Origin: Coprinus comatus
Taxonomy: Eukaryota > Basidiomycota > Agaricomycetes > Agaricales > Agaricaceae
Direction of reading: 5' to 3'
Length of the DNA: 64,000 nucleotides
NCBI GenBank assembly: GCA_034638255.1
Contig: JAWPGT010000018.1
Coordinates: 124,001 to 188,000, forward strand
The notes under the pieces: generated by a model
Database searches by the model: none
What the model saw: only the letters and a program-made list of their open reading frames with translations
Told to the model about the DNA's origin: nothing
Shown: piece after piece, positions 1-14,013 of the stretch
Position numbering within the stretch: the first letter of the stretch is position 1
How the letters are laid out: each line of letters starts with the position of its first letter
Position numbers and translations under genes: made by a program

Positions 1-68
1 CTAAAGCCAAGTCGGCCCCGAAATCTAAACCGGCCTCCAAGTCAGGAAAACAAATGACGAAGGTATAA
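1..68 (+). CDS. 3' end of an upstream gene (basic C-terminal tail), partial
   Basis: From base 3 the frame reads a Lys/Ala/Pro/Ser-rich tail (AKSAPKSKPASKSGKQ) ending in TAA at 66-68. Such tails occur in linker histones, HMG proteins and ribosome-associated proteins, so the family cannot be named from about 22 codons. The next gene starts 304 bp downstream on the same strand. Seen directly: an open frame with strong Lys/Ala bias up to a stop. Inferred: that it is coding. Confidence 0.5.
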   Translation, partial: KAKSAPKSKPASKSGKQMTKV

Positions 69-372
69 TTGGCAATTTAATACTTTTCACTCACCAATGG
101 TTGACTTGGCCAACTAGACTGAGCCATAAGTAAACTTTCCTATCATCCTGGACACTTGATTTCGTTATTCCTAAATTTTTCGATCTGCCTACCCTTCGTC
201 TATGACAATATGTGACAATTGCTATTAATCCCGATACTCGAAAGAATGCCTTTGTACAATATAGGAATTTATGTTATGAAAACTTGAAACCTAAATAAAG
301 CCTGATGGGAAAATCGATTAATAATTGTCACTTGCGTCATCACCATAAGTACCATTTTCAACAATATGAATT
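69..372. other. Intergenic region and TEL2 5' leader with overlapping short uORF
   Basis: AT-rich spacer holding the 3' UTR of the upstream gene and the promoter/leader of TEL2. A five-codon ORF (ATG at 366, TAA at 381-383) overlaps the TEL2 start at 373 in another frame. No RNA gene or repeat was seen. Confidence 0.5.
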
Positions 373-3300
373 ATGGCAGATAAACAGAGTCAGATCCAAG
401 AACTAATATATCAACTTCAACATCCTATCGACACACTTCCGATTTTACTCTCGTTGCTCGTTGCACCACTGGATGATCTTGACATCTTACCTCCACAGTT
501 CCGAAAACACAACATAAATCCTCTCCCTCCTCGTACTGTACTTGCTCAGAAACATATACCTCTTATTCAACGCACCCTCCTTGAACATGTTATTCCCATC
601 TGGGATTCAGCTCTAGCAGAAAATGTGCCGCAGTCTTCACATCTCATAAAGCAATACTTTTGTCCGGACGCCTTCACCAATGCTCGGCCAGTCGCAGGGC
701 AAATCGCACTTATGGCTTATGGAACTCTACTCTCAATACCCCTCAATCAATATGGGATAAACTTTCTACAAGATCTCGCCAAAGAATACCCGATTGACCG
801 GCTGTGGACAGCTGTATTCGAGCACACAAATCAAAAGGATTTATCTAATGGTCTCGTATGGGAGGATTATGTGAAAGATGCTATCAGCGTTCCAGCAAAG
901 GTTGCGAATGCTGTTGGAGTTGACAAAGGCATGTGTGTTCCGCAGGAACTCGAGAACGGAATATACTTGAACCAAGTGTGCAGAAGGGTTGAACTGCTTG
1001 TCGAAAGATTTGCAAAGGCACCAATGAGTGGTGGGTTATATTCTCGATCTCTTCTACGTCACTAAATCAGAGTCAATCGCAGATTGGACAAGCTCTGTCG
1101 GTTACTTACTCACTAAACTTGTCAATGTTGGTGCCTTTCCTCCAAGCCCTCCGACATCACGATCCCAGCCATCATTTTGGAAAAGCAATCTTCCTGAAAT
1201 CCGCCAACAGCTACATGGCTACCCAAAATCAAACGTTTATACTACTGCGTGGCGCAAACTCATCTTCAATATCCCATCAAGCTTAACTCTTCGTTCAATC
1301 ATCACATCCCTTTTCGGCTCTCTTTCCACCACCAAGACTCCCACAGATTCTTCAAAAGCTGCTCGAGCAACAGTCAAAAGGGAAGCCCAACTACTCTATG
1401 GCATCCTTGGAGAGCCATACACTATTGAAGATCAACAATTATGGGAAACGACCTCAAGCTTAATGATCAGTAGAGATTGGGGTGAAGCATATGCTCGAAT
1501 TTTTGTCTGCTGGATTTCTATGAAAGTAGAGAATGAGGAAGGGTCTATAAATACAAAAGGTAGGCAACGATTTTGAAATCAATCAATTTTCGCTAATGCG
1601 TAACGTTAAACACAAGCATTGAAGGGATTCCTAGAACTCGTTGTCGAAGCATGGTCTAATATTGAACATGTCAAACACTCACTGATTTCTCGCCATCGGT
1701 GTAAGTATGCCCTATTCCCGCTTCCGTCAGAACATTGAATGCTGTTCCTTAGATATCTCTACCCTCTTCCTAATCACTGCCTCTTATTTCCCCTACGGAA
1801 CAAATGAATTGGAGGGAGTTGTGTTTTCTGCTCGGTTCATACAGGGAATCAGCACATATATCTCCCATTTAGACACGTCTGTGCGTCGCTGTGGGATGCT
1901 TGTCGCAGAGATTATTGCCGGTATGACCAACAAGAATTTGGACTTTGGAGAGTGGGATGGTGAAGACTCAGGGAAACCTTGGTGCAGAAATATCAGAGAA
2001 CTTATTAAAGAAAAGGATATCAACGCTGATTTAGGTGCTTATGAACCAGCTCTACCTCAGGAAGAAAAAGCTATCCCTGCTACCGTTGAAGCCATAATCG
2101 AGAATGCGGATGCAACTCGGTCGAACGAGAAGGCAACGTTTGTAACACTCGAAGGCGGCTATGATTCAGACGATTCTCTAACTGGCTATGCTTCTCCTTC
2201 TTCGTCTCGATCTGTCTCACCTACGCCATCGGAGTTGGAAGAAATTGAAAAAGATCCAACGATTAATGTAGGACAAAAGAAGGTTGCTAGACCTGTATAT
2301 CTCGCTCAGTTGGGCCAACTTATTCGCGGTCCTGGCGCAAAACCTGGTGCTGGAGATGAGCCTCATGAAGCTGACAAGATAGAAATGGCTTTGAATTGTG
2401 GTGAGGAACTAATCAGGAAGAAAAAAGGGTACGGAACTGAACTGGGTATGATTCCTCTCTTTTGCATTTATCTCCCCGTACTCATTCGAGTTTATCTACA
2501 GATGAAAATGCGGTCAACCTGGCTTATGGTTTCCTGGCATTACATGATAATTATGAATTACCTGATTTCGACAAAAAGCGTCAGGGGGCGATGAACGCCC
2601 TCATCGCTTATTCCCCTAAGAAAGCCTCTCCGTATGTTCATTATTTCGGAACCTTTTGCGTTTCCCTCTTATTATTTATTAGTGCATTGATTGAAGAATT
2701 CTTCAAGAATCAATACTCAGTTGAGCAACGCTATGTAATCCTCAATGCACTTGCACTCGGTGCACGAGAACTTGCATCATTACCGGTACCTGCATCTCAG
2801 GTACCCAAGGAAAATATTTTATTTCCTAGTAAAATGCTTCCCGCCCCTCTGCATGGGAAATATCTTGCAGCGTCAAAGGATAACAATCTTTTGCCATTAA
2901 TGGTGGAGGTCTTGAGTCGGAAAGCTATTGACAGAGAGAAAGAAGCTACGGAAGACAAGGTTCCTGAGATCGTTCGTGAGCGTCGGTTCAAGATTAATAA
3001 AGCACCAGTTATTACCGAAGTCAAAACTCCTTCAGCTTCTGACACATTGGCTCGTTTACGGGGTAGTAGTATGATACCTGAACCAAAGTCTACAACATTC
3101 ACAGAAGTAGCTGCCGAATTCTTCATTGGTCCACTCATCAATCGATTTTGGATTTTCCTACGTGATGAACAGACGCGAGAAGAAAGGACATCAAGCAGAG
3201 AAGGAAGGCAAAAATATCACAGTGTTGGAACTGGACTTGTCCTTAATCCACTTATCATATCACAATTCTTGCGTACATTGGCCATTTTGGTTAATGCTAG

Positions 3301-3715
3301 CCAGAACGCTCCAGAATGGTTGGCTGTTCTGGCACCGAACGCTCTAGAAGTAGCTGTCACTATTGGTACTCGGCCGGTATCTCATATGGAGATCGACGAT
3401 AACGAAACACATGAAGATGAAAGGGAGAGAAAAGAAGCAGCTGTCCTCACTGCATCTCTTGAACTTGCACTGATTGTTTTGGATGGCGCTATCGAAATAG
3501 ATGATGGAAAATCTTTAGGTCTAGAACAAACGACTTTACTATTAGGTACAGGAGAGTGGGCAGGTGCAGTGTTTGCGAGATTGGAGAAAGGGTTGAGGGT
3601 TGCTGGTGGAGGTGGAGCTAATGAAGCACAATTAAGGCGGGCAGCCGCTGGTGTATTAATCAAGGTAGACGAGTTGACGTCCAGATGGAGGAGATCTATG
3701 TTAGATACACGATGA
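373..3715 (+). CDS. TEL2: Telomere length regulation protein TEL2/CLK2 (TELO2)
   Basis: TEL2 is the core of the TTT complex (Tel2-Tti1-Tti2), an Hsp90 co-adaptor that matures PI3K-like kinases (ATM/Tel1, ATR/Mec1, TOR). A six-exon model with exons near 373-1027, 1071-1559, 1617-1700, 1753-2445, 2502-2631 and 2683-3715 gives an uninterrupted 1,027-residue protein, the usual size for the family. The signature C-terminal TEL2 domain begins at RPVYLAQLGQLIRG and continues through LAYGFLALHDNYELPDFD and EEFFKNQYSVEQRYVILNAL, the typical stretch of conserved alpha-helical repeats. An acidic Ser-rich linker (around 2150-2270) precedes it, where many orthologues carry CK2 sites that bind the R2TP complex. 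The start at 373 is the first ATG in frame. Introns are 42-57 nt with standard ends. Confidence 0.92.
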
Positions 3716-4177
3716 CTGATGGTCACCCTACCCTTTCAATATTAAATCCGACTATTTACTCTTGTCGCGCAAATGGAGGTCACAGGGAGATTCTCCTTTG
3801 CCCCGCTAGGATCTCTGAAAGGTGGCATGGGTCCTCTCCCACCCCTTCGCAACAAGCTGGGTATGTATGAGAAGAAACCATGACAACTTGCAATGCATAA
3901 CTCGGATATTGATCATAACAGCTCCCCCCGTTACAACATTCACGTTTAGAACAATATCATTCATGTTTGGGATACCCTATCAAAACCACTTAGATGAAGA
4001 GAATTTCAACCATTGAAACACTGTGTATATGTTGTGAGAAGGAATGGTGTTACTATGAAAACTATCACCATTATAGACCAAGAGACTAATACACACTGAC
4101 GAAGTCCAACACAGTTTAGCTCCACAAATTGAAATCACAAGCAAGGTTCGTTGCTAAAATCATTTCATTGAGAATAC
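3716..4177. other. Convergent intergenic region, no gene seen
   Basis: This holds the 3' UTRs of TEL2 (+) and the aldo/keto reductase (-). Short open frames (3685-3870, 3822-4016) have no family resemblance and no splice context. Nothing else was recognised. Confidence 0.5.
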
Positions 4178-5739
<1,562 letters not shown>

Positions 5740-6133
5740 TGTTGTAGCTACTCTTGGGATGTGGGAAGGGGTGTGGGTCTTCCGTGCTCTGTAATCTATC
5801 TCTTTTATAATATATCTGGGTACACGCAGAATTGTGTCACCTGAACGTTTGGACTGTGATGGATGTATATTTGTCAGAATTAGATCCCCAAGTTCTTTTG
5901 GGGCGCGCTTCTTATTAACTAGGTATGACTACGGCTAGTATCGTTGCAATTTCTTATAGTATGACAGCAATGGTGTTGTTGACCCAGACACAACCAGAAC
6001 ATCGCCAGGTTGAGCGGTACACAATCCCTTATTTTTGATTGGTTCTGTGTGACTAAAAGGAGCACGTGATTCAGATTTGTCCCGGTCAGTCTCGTCAACT
6101 AGGGCATACTCGACGTCGCCAACACCGCCCGAC
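5740..6133. promoter_or_regulatory. Shared divergent promoter, aldo/keto reductase (-) / NDUFV2 (+)
   Basis: A 394 bp region between two opposite start codons. No clear TATA box is placed for either gene. The ORF at 5935-6135 is a shadow. Confidence 0.4.
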
Positions 6134-7138
6134 ATGTTCGCTCGACTTCCTCGATGCCTCGCTGCCCCTTCGCGGGCGGCTCAACGGCGGCTTATTTCAA
6201 CCACTCCCAAGAGGAAGTCGGACGCTCTCTTTGTTGTACGTTATCCATTATGAGTTATTGCAGCCGGTTACACTGACTTATGCATATTTAGCACCGGGAC
6301 ACCAACTACAACAACCCGAAGGTTAGCAATACGCCGAGTCCTAGGCAAGGCATTTCTCTAACTTTTGGTTTTCGTCCAGATTCCTTTTGAATTTAATCCC
6401 GAGAACTTAAAGCGAGCACAAGAAATCATCGCCAAATACCCTCCTCAGTACAAGAAGGCAGCAGTGATTCCCCTTCTTGACCTTGGCCAACGGCAAAACA
6501 AAGGATGGACGAGTATCAGTGTAATGAATTATGTTGCCAAGCTCCTGGAAATGCCCGCCATGCGTGTTTATGAGGTTGCAACCTTCTATACCATGTTCAA
6601 CCGGTGCGTATTATCAACCTGAAATAGTACATAGTTTAACCTCGAGAACACAGTGAACCCATTGGTGCCAACTTTGTCCAAGTCTGCACAACCACACCAT
6701 GTATGCTTCGTGGCTCAACCGAAATCTTAAATACTGTTTGCGAACAACTCGGTGGAATCAAGCCCGGTGAAACAACGAAGGATGGAAAGTTCACAGTTAT
6801 CGAGGTCGAATGCCAAGGTGCATGCAGTAATGCTCCTATGTTGGTTGTTGGAGATGATTTCTACGTGAGTGGTTGTTCCAAGGCACATAATAGATGCTTA
6901 TGTTACATGCAGGAGGATTTAACCCCAGAAACAACGAAGAAAATCATCAGTGCGTTCGCCAAGGGTGGGAAACCCAAGCCCGGACCTCAAAGCGGGCGTC
7001 AGACTAGCGAGAACTCGGCAGGTTTGACAGCGTTGGCTTCCAAGGTGAGGTTTCTCGTTCATTTTGATCTACAAAGGCTTATTTTTTCTTCTTTAGCCTT
7101 ATGGTCCCGGAGAGTTCTGTACACCAGAGTTTCAGTAG
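6134..7138 (+). CDS. NDUFV2: NADH:ubiquinone oxidoreductase 24 kDa subunit (NDUFV2/NuoE), mitochondrial
   Basis: A matrix-arm subunit of complex I carrying the N1a [2Fe-2S] cluster next to the NADH/FMN site. The start at 6134 gives an Arg-rich mitochondrial presequence ([19 protein letters not shown]). Exons then join to [65 protein letters not shown] and [14 protein letters not shown], ending [12 protein letters not shown]. The four cluster ligands are visible as C-x4-C (CTTTPC) and C-x3-C (CQGAC). Five introns have standard ends, and the stop is TAG at 7136-7138. Length (about 250 aa) and the C-terminal Lys/Gly/Pro tail match fungal orthologues. It transcribes toward the bestrophin gene. 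Confidence 0.95.
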
Positions 7139-7317
7139 ATAATAGACGAAGCCATTTTGCTCATTTCTCTCATTTTCGACATCATCAGGGAATAAAATCA
7201 CAATTTAAAAAAGTCATGATCAAAGCCATAAAAAAAACTACTTTTTAGTTTGAAGAAGTCGTAAACACAGAGTAAACGTATATCTCGTGCGTGGTGTGGT
7301 CCGTATGTAGGTATACC

Positions 7318-9204
7318 TTAATCGTCACCCTCTCCATCATCGTAAGTCCCGAGACCTTCCCCGCCTTCGGGGAGCCTATCAATAATATAGCTAGCGGTGG
7401 TCTCCTGCTTAGCAAACGTAGTTGCATCATATTGTTCCACTTACAAAATCTCTTCCTTGAGGTCCTCACAATAGAGGTCTGTCAGGGTATATGAGGATTG
7501 TTAAATATCAGGAGAAAGATCCTTACCGATAGGTAAATCTCGCTCATCTGTTCCGAACGGCATTTCAATTTCATCTGCAATACCCTCTATACCCATAAAA
7601 GTAAATGCTACCACTGTCACAATCGGAATGGTAGCCCAGCCAAGATCATTTGCAAGTGTGAAGGGCAGCGCGAATAGATAAAGTGTGACACATTGCTTTA
7701 GATGGATACCATCTTTACAAGAAGTCAGTATGATGTACGAACAGTCTCCTGTTATACTAAAAACTACTCACAAGAAACTGGAATAGGGGTGTTGGCGATG
7801 CGTTCCATAGCACTCATCTGATCAACCATGCTCTGAATCCTGTTTTCTGGTTAATGATCCTGCATCAAAAAAAAAACTACACTTACAGTTGTGCCATGGA
7901 GTTGGCACCAGCAGGACCAACAGTTTCAAGTAACCCATCCCTACGGAATCGAAAAACGAGTTTGGTGAGTTCATGTGCAATCCTTGAACCACAGATCAGT
8001 GCTATTAGTTAGGGCTTTGCTAAACAGAGGGAATTGTTTTTACATACATAAGTGGCAAAGGTAAAGAGGCATCAACAGCATAAGGATGGAATTCCACGCT
8101 TCTGTGTACACTAGACAGCAAAGGAGTACTTGCAGATTCACAGACAACAGGTTTCTGTTTGCTACGCTTGCGTCTAATTCTTTTCGTTGCGTCCGGTTTC
8201 GTGGGGGAGGTACGGCCACTTTCTGTGATACTTGCATCACGACTTCCGGTAGCATCGTATGACATAGACAATGTAGTACTATTCCTCATAGTATTGAAAC
8301 CCGTTTCATCATATCGAGCGAAGGAGGCCGGAAGTACGTCGACGTAATCAGGATAGTTGGTTCCATCCTCGCCTCGGAGGTAATGCTTGATGGAGAAGGC
8401 AAAAGAGAGTGCGAGCTGCAGTGCTTCAATTTTCTGTCGGTGTAGTCGATTTGGTGACAATAGTGTAGGATATTTCCCGGCAGCCTCTGGTGGTGGGGGA
8501 GCAACATTGATCCAGACCTGACGAGCGAAATTACGAATATTTGATGTGACCGTTGCGAACGACTTTCGGCCTTCCCAGTAACGATCATAAGAAGTACTAT
8601 AGTTCAAATGAGATTTTCAACGTGGTATCAGAATGATAACTGCGCACCTGTTTCTGTATACCATAGGACAATCCGGTAGATAAGCGAGTACAACTATGAC
8701 TTTCGGATAGGCTTACCTGAAAACGAGAATAAGACCAACCTACGATATGTTGACTACGAGCTCAATTGTTAGCAATGTGTTGTGTCACTCACCACTACCG
8801 AAAGCAAAGGAAATATCGAGTTCGTAAGGCTAAACTTGTAGCCTTTTGAAGCAGCATAGCAAACAAGGGCAGAGAATATCGTGACAGTGAAGACTGGGCC
8901 AATAATTCGAGTGATTATCTGTATCGTCTCACAGTCTCAATAGTCGATACAAAATAAATAATAAAGGTACTCACACTGCCTTTAAGGCGAAGGACGTCAG
9001 GAAGCCAGGAGTACTGCGAAAATGAAGTCTCGTTTTAAAACATAAAGTATGACAATCAGGACACACCTTCCTTAGGTGCCTTCGTTTGATCCTAGACTAT
9101 GGAAGCGTGAGTGGGAGAGTAATGATACTATGGAGGTAAATACGTACTGTGATTGGAGGAAGAACAGACGACAATGACAACGAGCTTTTTACAGTACCAG
9201 TCAT
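7318..9204 (-). CDS. Bestrophin-family (UPF0187/RFP-TM) anion channel
   Basis: A predicted multi-pass membrane chloride/anion channel of the bestrophin/YneE family. Spliced minus-strand reading: MTGTVKSSLSLSSVLPPIT, RRHLRKYSWLPDVLRLKG, a hydrophobic helix IITRIIGPVFTVTIFSALVC, then SVVVGLILVFR joined to NSTSYDRYWEGRKSFATV. The FRN-x-SYDR(Y/F)WEGR motif is the family signature. The C-terminal half has TLYLFALPFTLANDLGWATI, VAFTFMGIEGIADEIEMPFG and TDERDLPIDLYCEDLKEEI, the conserved pore-distal segment. The final intron (about 54 nt, a multiple of three, acceptor GCTAG) removes an in-frame TAA and restores EIFYIIDRLPEGGE, ending EGDD-stop at 7318. The subcellular membrane is not evident. Confidence 0.85.
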
Positions 9205-9560
9205 GAGAGTCGTGAAGTATTGTCAGTGTATTAACTCTTCTTGGGTTACCGTTCGTGTGATGATGGCCATCATTGTCGTCCTGGACCCTGGGCCCTTGAT
9301 AATGCGTTTAACGTTGGAATCTCTACCCAATCCCAACTCAACATACACATTTGGGAATGTTTGTGGTTCATAAGTATTAGATGCTAGTACATAAAAAATA
9401 TACATTTTTGAGCAGTTGCCAGTGCGCGATTGGATTTCCGTGTGTCTTTCGGGTTTGCCCATTGTGGGTCAGGTGACTGCTATTTAAGGCATCCCGCGCG
9501 TTTGATCCAGTTCTCCACAGGTTCTCCATTTGTTTCTCGCCGCTCGGTGCTCTATATTCG
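9205..9560. promoter_or_regulatory. Shared divergent promoter, bestrophin (-) / axis-like gene (+)
   Basis: 356 bp between opposite start codons. Open frames here on both strands lack codon structure and are treated as shadows. No clear regulatory motif was recognised. Confidence 0.4.
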
Positions 9561-12500
9561 ATGAACTCCATGGAATCCATTATAACGCTTTCAGAAAAAA
9601 TCAAATCAATAATTAAATCACACCGTGATAAATCAGTACAAGATGTAGCACATGAACTGGTATCAAACTTGACCCAATTGGTATGTGATTCTATCACTGA
9701 GTCTACAGTTTTACGCATTTTAGGCAGAATTCCTCCCAACCAACAAAAGAAATTATACAACGACTGAATACCACACTAAAACTCAAGATATTGTCTCTGT
9801 ATAAGGCTACTCAGGAATATATGCTCTGCCTGACCTCCCAATTGATGGTGTATGCGTTGAAGATATCGGAAAATGAACAGACGGACCAACTATATTCACT
9901 TTGGAAAACGACACCCGAATCTATCTTATCTGGGATTCTGGTGCAGTATATATTCACAAATATAAGACACCTTCATTGACAAAATTTAAAAGGACATGTT
10001 AGAACTGGACAAAAAACGCAAGGTCCTTTGTCGCTGATATACAGGCTACTAACACATGAAAACAGCTAAAAGCAAGATACTGGTGGCTCGGTACTTCTAT
10101 AGTCTATTGTGCTCTCATTACTTCCTATCTCCGACCTCTTCAACCGTGCTTGATCACACCGCCGGATCAACTCTCACACTTGTAAGTTCTGTTAGATGGA
10201 GACGAACCCCGGAAGAAATGCATATATGCCAACGACTGTAAACAACAGGTGTATCAATTACTCTCGGACACGGCCGTTGGAGTACCAGAAAATCAGACAT
10301 TCCTACGCGATTCGGCTAATTTAGGAGGGTATGCCATTACCCTATGTTACTTAAATATCCAACTCAGCCTGATATATACACAGGGCTAGAATTGGATTAA
10401 CTTTGGTAGTGCTGAAAGGTAACGGACCCGACACTAAAAAATCTTTCCCATTTCCTTCCTGATGCCCGCGGCAAGATTTTCTCGCAATTGAAGCACTGTT
10501 AGAACTATTTGCCAACCTGTTGCCCTCTGCCAGAGGTGTTGGAGGTCGACGGAAACGGACACGTTTCATCCAACAGGTCTTCACGCCTCAAAATTTTAGT
10601 AATTATAAGGCCATTGTTATGGTCCTAGAAAATATTGCGGTATCAGACTGGAACCTCACTTCGCTCAAAATTACCGACCTTATCTCAGCTGAGTTGCCAA
10701 ACCAGTATGTACAGGTACTCCGTCTACGCATATATTCACTTTTTGAAGTCCCCAGCCATTTGAAGCTAAACAACTTTGTATTGGAGACTCAAAAACTTTC
10801 GAGGTCGAGCGAGTCTATGTCGACGGCGCTGGCTTCCTAGCTAGTATTGAAGAGGTTAGCGAGATATCGAGAATTTGATCTTTCCTTACTGTTTACTTAT
10901 TTTCCAGGGTGACCTTCTTGGAACTATTCAACTTCCTTTTAGTTGTGTAGAAAGGCTAACGATAACAGAGAACAAAGAGGAGAGAGCAACTGTCTCCGTA
11001 ATGTCAAAGGCCCCGCCAGTCATGAATCAACAATCAACCTCTAGCCCGCTCCTAAATAATGAAAGTGACATGAGATGCACATGGTCTATTAAAGCAAAAG
11101 ATACGGAAAGTTTTATTCAAGCCCTCAAGACCAGAAAGATGGTAATGTATACAGGGAACCTAGGTGAGGATGATCTAATTCCTTTCAGGGTCAACTACTA
11201 GTGCCTGAAAAGCGAAAAGTTTCTTTATTGAATACCGAACTAGAGTTATCAGGTTTACACCCGCCTGTACCAAGTCAAGTATGTTTTCAGAACTGTGACT
11301 TTATCGACGCTCACCCGAATATATTTGACATTCAGACTAGAGCGAAAGATATTTCAGACCGTGAGTTACCTGGCTTTCCAGGGAATCCCTATCTGACGTT
11401 TGGAATTTTTGTAGTATGGATGAACATGAATCCGGCTGACCCGACCTCACCACTGCTATCTTCTTCCAGAAAATCAAACAAAATCATGATGTCGGAAAGT
11501 CCTGGGTGGCCTACAAACTCAAAACTACAACCCAATTTAGAACATACTGATGGGCATTCATCCACCACACTCGTGCCACAAGACGATCAACTGCGTGTAA
11601 AGACAGAAACCGCCGAGACTGATGGACTCTTCGAGGTTCATCCTTTACCTGACCTCACTGACTCAGAGTCGGAACAAGAACAAGAGGCTATTCCAAGTCA
11701 GCCGGTTAGAAGGATGTCACGCAAACAAAAAGATAATCTCGTCGTTGTTTCTGAGGCAGAAGCTGGCAGCTTTGTATCACGAAAGATGACCATAACCAGA
11801 GATAACACACCTCCTACAAGGGATGTTTTTGGTAGCTCTCAGACTAGTAAGGTTCCCGTGCTATGGAGACATGTTGAACTAAGTATACTTTCAGTGAACC
11901 ATACCAACGCAAGTAAGGATCCCGTTATACACCACCAATCCAGCGTCGCAAGTCAGATACGTTATGCCACCCGCACTGCAGCCAAAAGTGGTGAAAGTAC
12001 AATACTTTACTTTCTATTCATAGTTTACAAAACTAAATTATCCATAGTAATACTAGCACCAACGCCAATGTCCACAAAAAAGCGTCGGCATGCTGATGAA
12101 AATATTGAGCCCCAACTACCCAGAAATAAAGATACTGATTTGATGGAACGTCCAAACAAACGCGCGCGCCAACAAACCACTGGGAAGGACGAAACTGTGA
12201 CTAAGAATCAACATACTGCGATAAAACCGATAAAGCAGTATAAAGCGAAGGGCAAAACATCAACGTCCTCTCCAGTACAGGGCGAACCAAATGTAAAAGG
12301 AGAGAGCACTGACAAGAGACATATCGCAAGGATGAAGGCTAGGAATGGGAAAGTTATTTTGTTAAAAACACCCTTAAAAACTCGCGCGAGGAAACATGGA
12401 GAAGAAAAAAAAAGTAGAGGTACCTCTGCACTAATCATCGACGTGGATAAAACGATGGCGAAAGCTAAAAGCATGAAGAAGTCGACTCCGAATCTTGCGA

Positions 12501-14013
12501 ACGAAAAACAGGTTTGACGCTGATTTACTGGAGTATCATGTCGTATTGATCTTAAGGAATGGCTACGCCAGGGGAATCCAGAAAATGAGAGCAAGGTAAA
12601 TCATGTTCTGATACACACACGAATAACCCTCTCATTGTTTTTACCGTGAAGCCAAAACTAGTAATGCCTCAAAAAGCTCCTTGGGATTTACCAGAGAAGT
12701 TTGCACGCGTCGATACAAGTATGGCGGAGGACGCCGACTATGTCGACGTCACAAACGTCGAGCGGTCTCCAGTGCTTGAGAGCCTACGCGACATCAATTT
12801 TGAAATAGGACATGAGTGGGGAGAAGAACAGGTCATACAATAATATTACAAAAAGAAATGATATCGTTATCTGATCCTCTGGCATTAGTTTCAGGACGCA
12901 GCAGCATTACCACATAACAATGATGTGGTTATGATTGATCTCACCAGTGACGAAGGCTTCATATCGAACAAAAACTCACCTGTACGATTTGCGAAGGCCA
13001 AGAAGCACATTGTTGTCGAGGCCATGGGTCCTCAGACTCTTGGAATGACTTCATCGTCGACAGTTTCCAAGGAGACCTATGCTATTCAATCTCATCCGCT
13101 GACGCTTCCTCCCTTGTATTACAGGCCTATACCTAGGATTCTGGAGGGTGCCTCCCCGCAGCGGGACACTAATACACTAGCTAACGATGATAACAGTCAA
13201 GCAATAGTAAATTCACCTGAACCCAAATTCAAATCACATCATCCAACAAAAATTAGGCTTTCATCCTCGATCACACCCACTTTGCATCCTTCGAGATTAG
13301 TTGAAGCTCAGGGTTACATTCTGAAACACACTACATCCACACCAAAGACAAGACTAAAGCCAACTCAATATAATATCATACCGAAGGTTATTCATCGTTC
13401 AACTATTTCCCCTACTGGTATTCCTACCAAACACCGTAAACCAGTCAAAACCTTCGAAGATGATGTCGCACCCAATAGAAAAATAATCGATGTAAGCACT
13501 AGATCGCTCAGATGGAGCACTGTTGTAACTGAAGCCTTAGGTTCTGAACGAAATCAACGAGGCTTGTCTCAGGCTCTGGTTCGCCTTGGGGTACTACTAA
13601 CTCCAAACAGGTTATTGCACAGAGAATTGACTTCAAATTTTTGACGGTTCGGAGTGAAATGAAGATTGCGCAACGTGCTATGTTATCCGCCACTGTTGAA
13701 AAATTAGAGCAGATGCGTTCCGAAAGGCGAGTGTTGGTGACATCATTCTGCTGTACCTATGACTAATTCCTTGGATAAATTAAGTGGTATAAAATATAAT
13801 AGTCTTGTGGACCTCTACGAGAGGTATATTAAAGGGCTCCAACAGAACTTTGAGGAAATCGGGGAGATGAAAAAGACAAGCCAAGATGTACTGAATGATG
13901 TCAAGCAGGTTCTTTTGCGTCATGGTCGCCAAAGTCTTTCCAAAAGGTTCCCAAAGGCAATTTTTGCGAATATTCCCTCCCATATTAAGCAGCCAGAACT
14001 TGTACACGCGTGA
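9561..14013 (+). CDS. Candidate meiotic chromosome-axis protein of the Red1/Rec10/SYCP2 type
   Basis: No single motif names this gene; the assignment rests on architecture. The N-terminus is helical repeat-like: SNLTQL spliced at 9680/9728 to NSSQPTKEIIQRLNTTLKLK, later VYQLLSDTAVGVPENQTFLR, and LAIEALLELFANLLPSARG after a join near 10430/10488. Next comes a PH-like beta segment spliced as HPQPFEAKQLCIG, ERVYVDGAGFLASIEE, GDLLGTIQLPFSCVERLTI and CTWSIKAKDTESFIQALKTR. A long disordered basic/Ser-rich middle (11.3-13.6 kb) carries KKRR and RPNKRAR clusters and an IDLTSDEG SUMO-interacting-like motif. The end is a predicted coiled coil (KYNSLVDLYERYIKGLQQNF onward). ARM-like plus PH-like plus disordered plus terminal coiled coil is the layout of SYCP2/Red1. 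Exon borders between 9960 and 10240 are uncertain. Confidence 0.5.
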
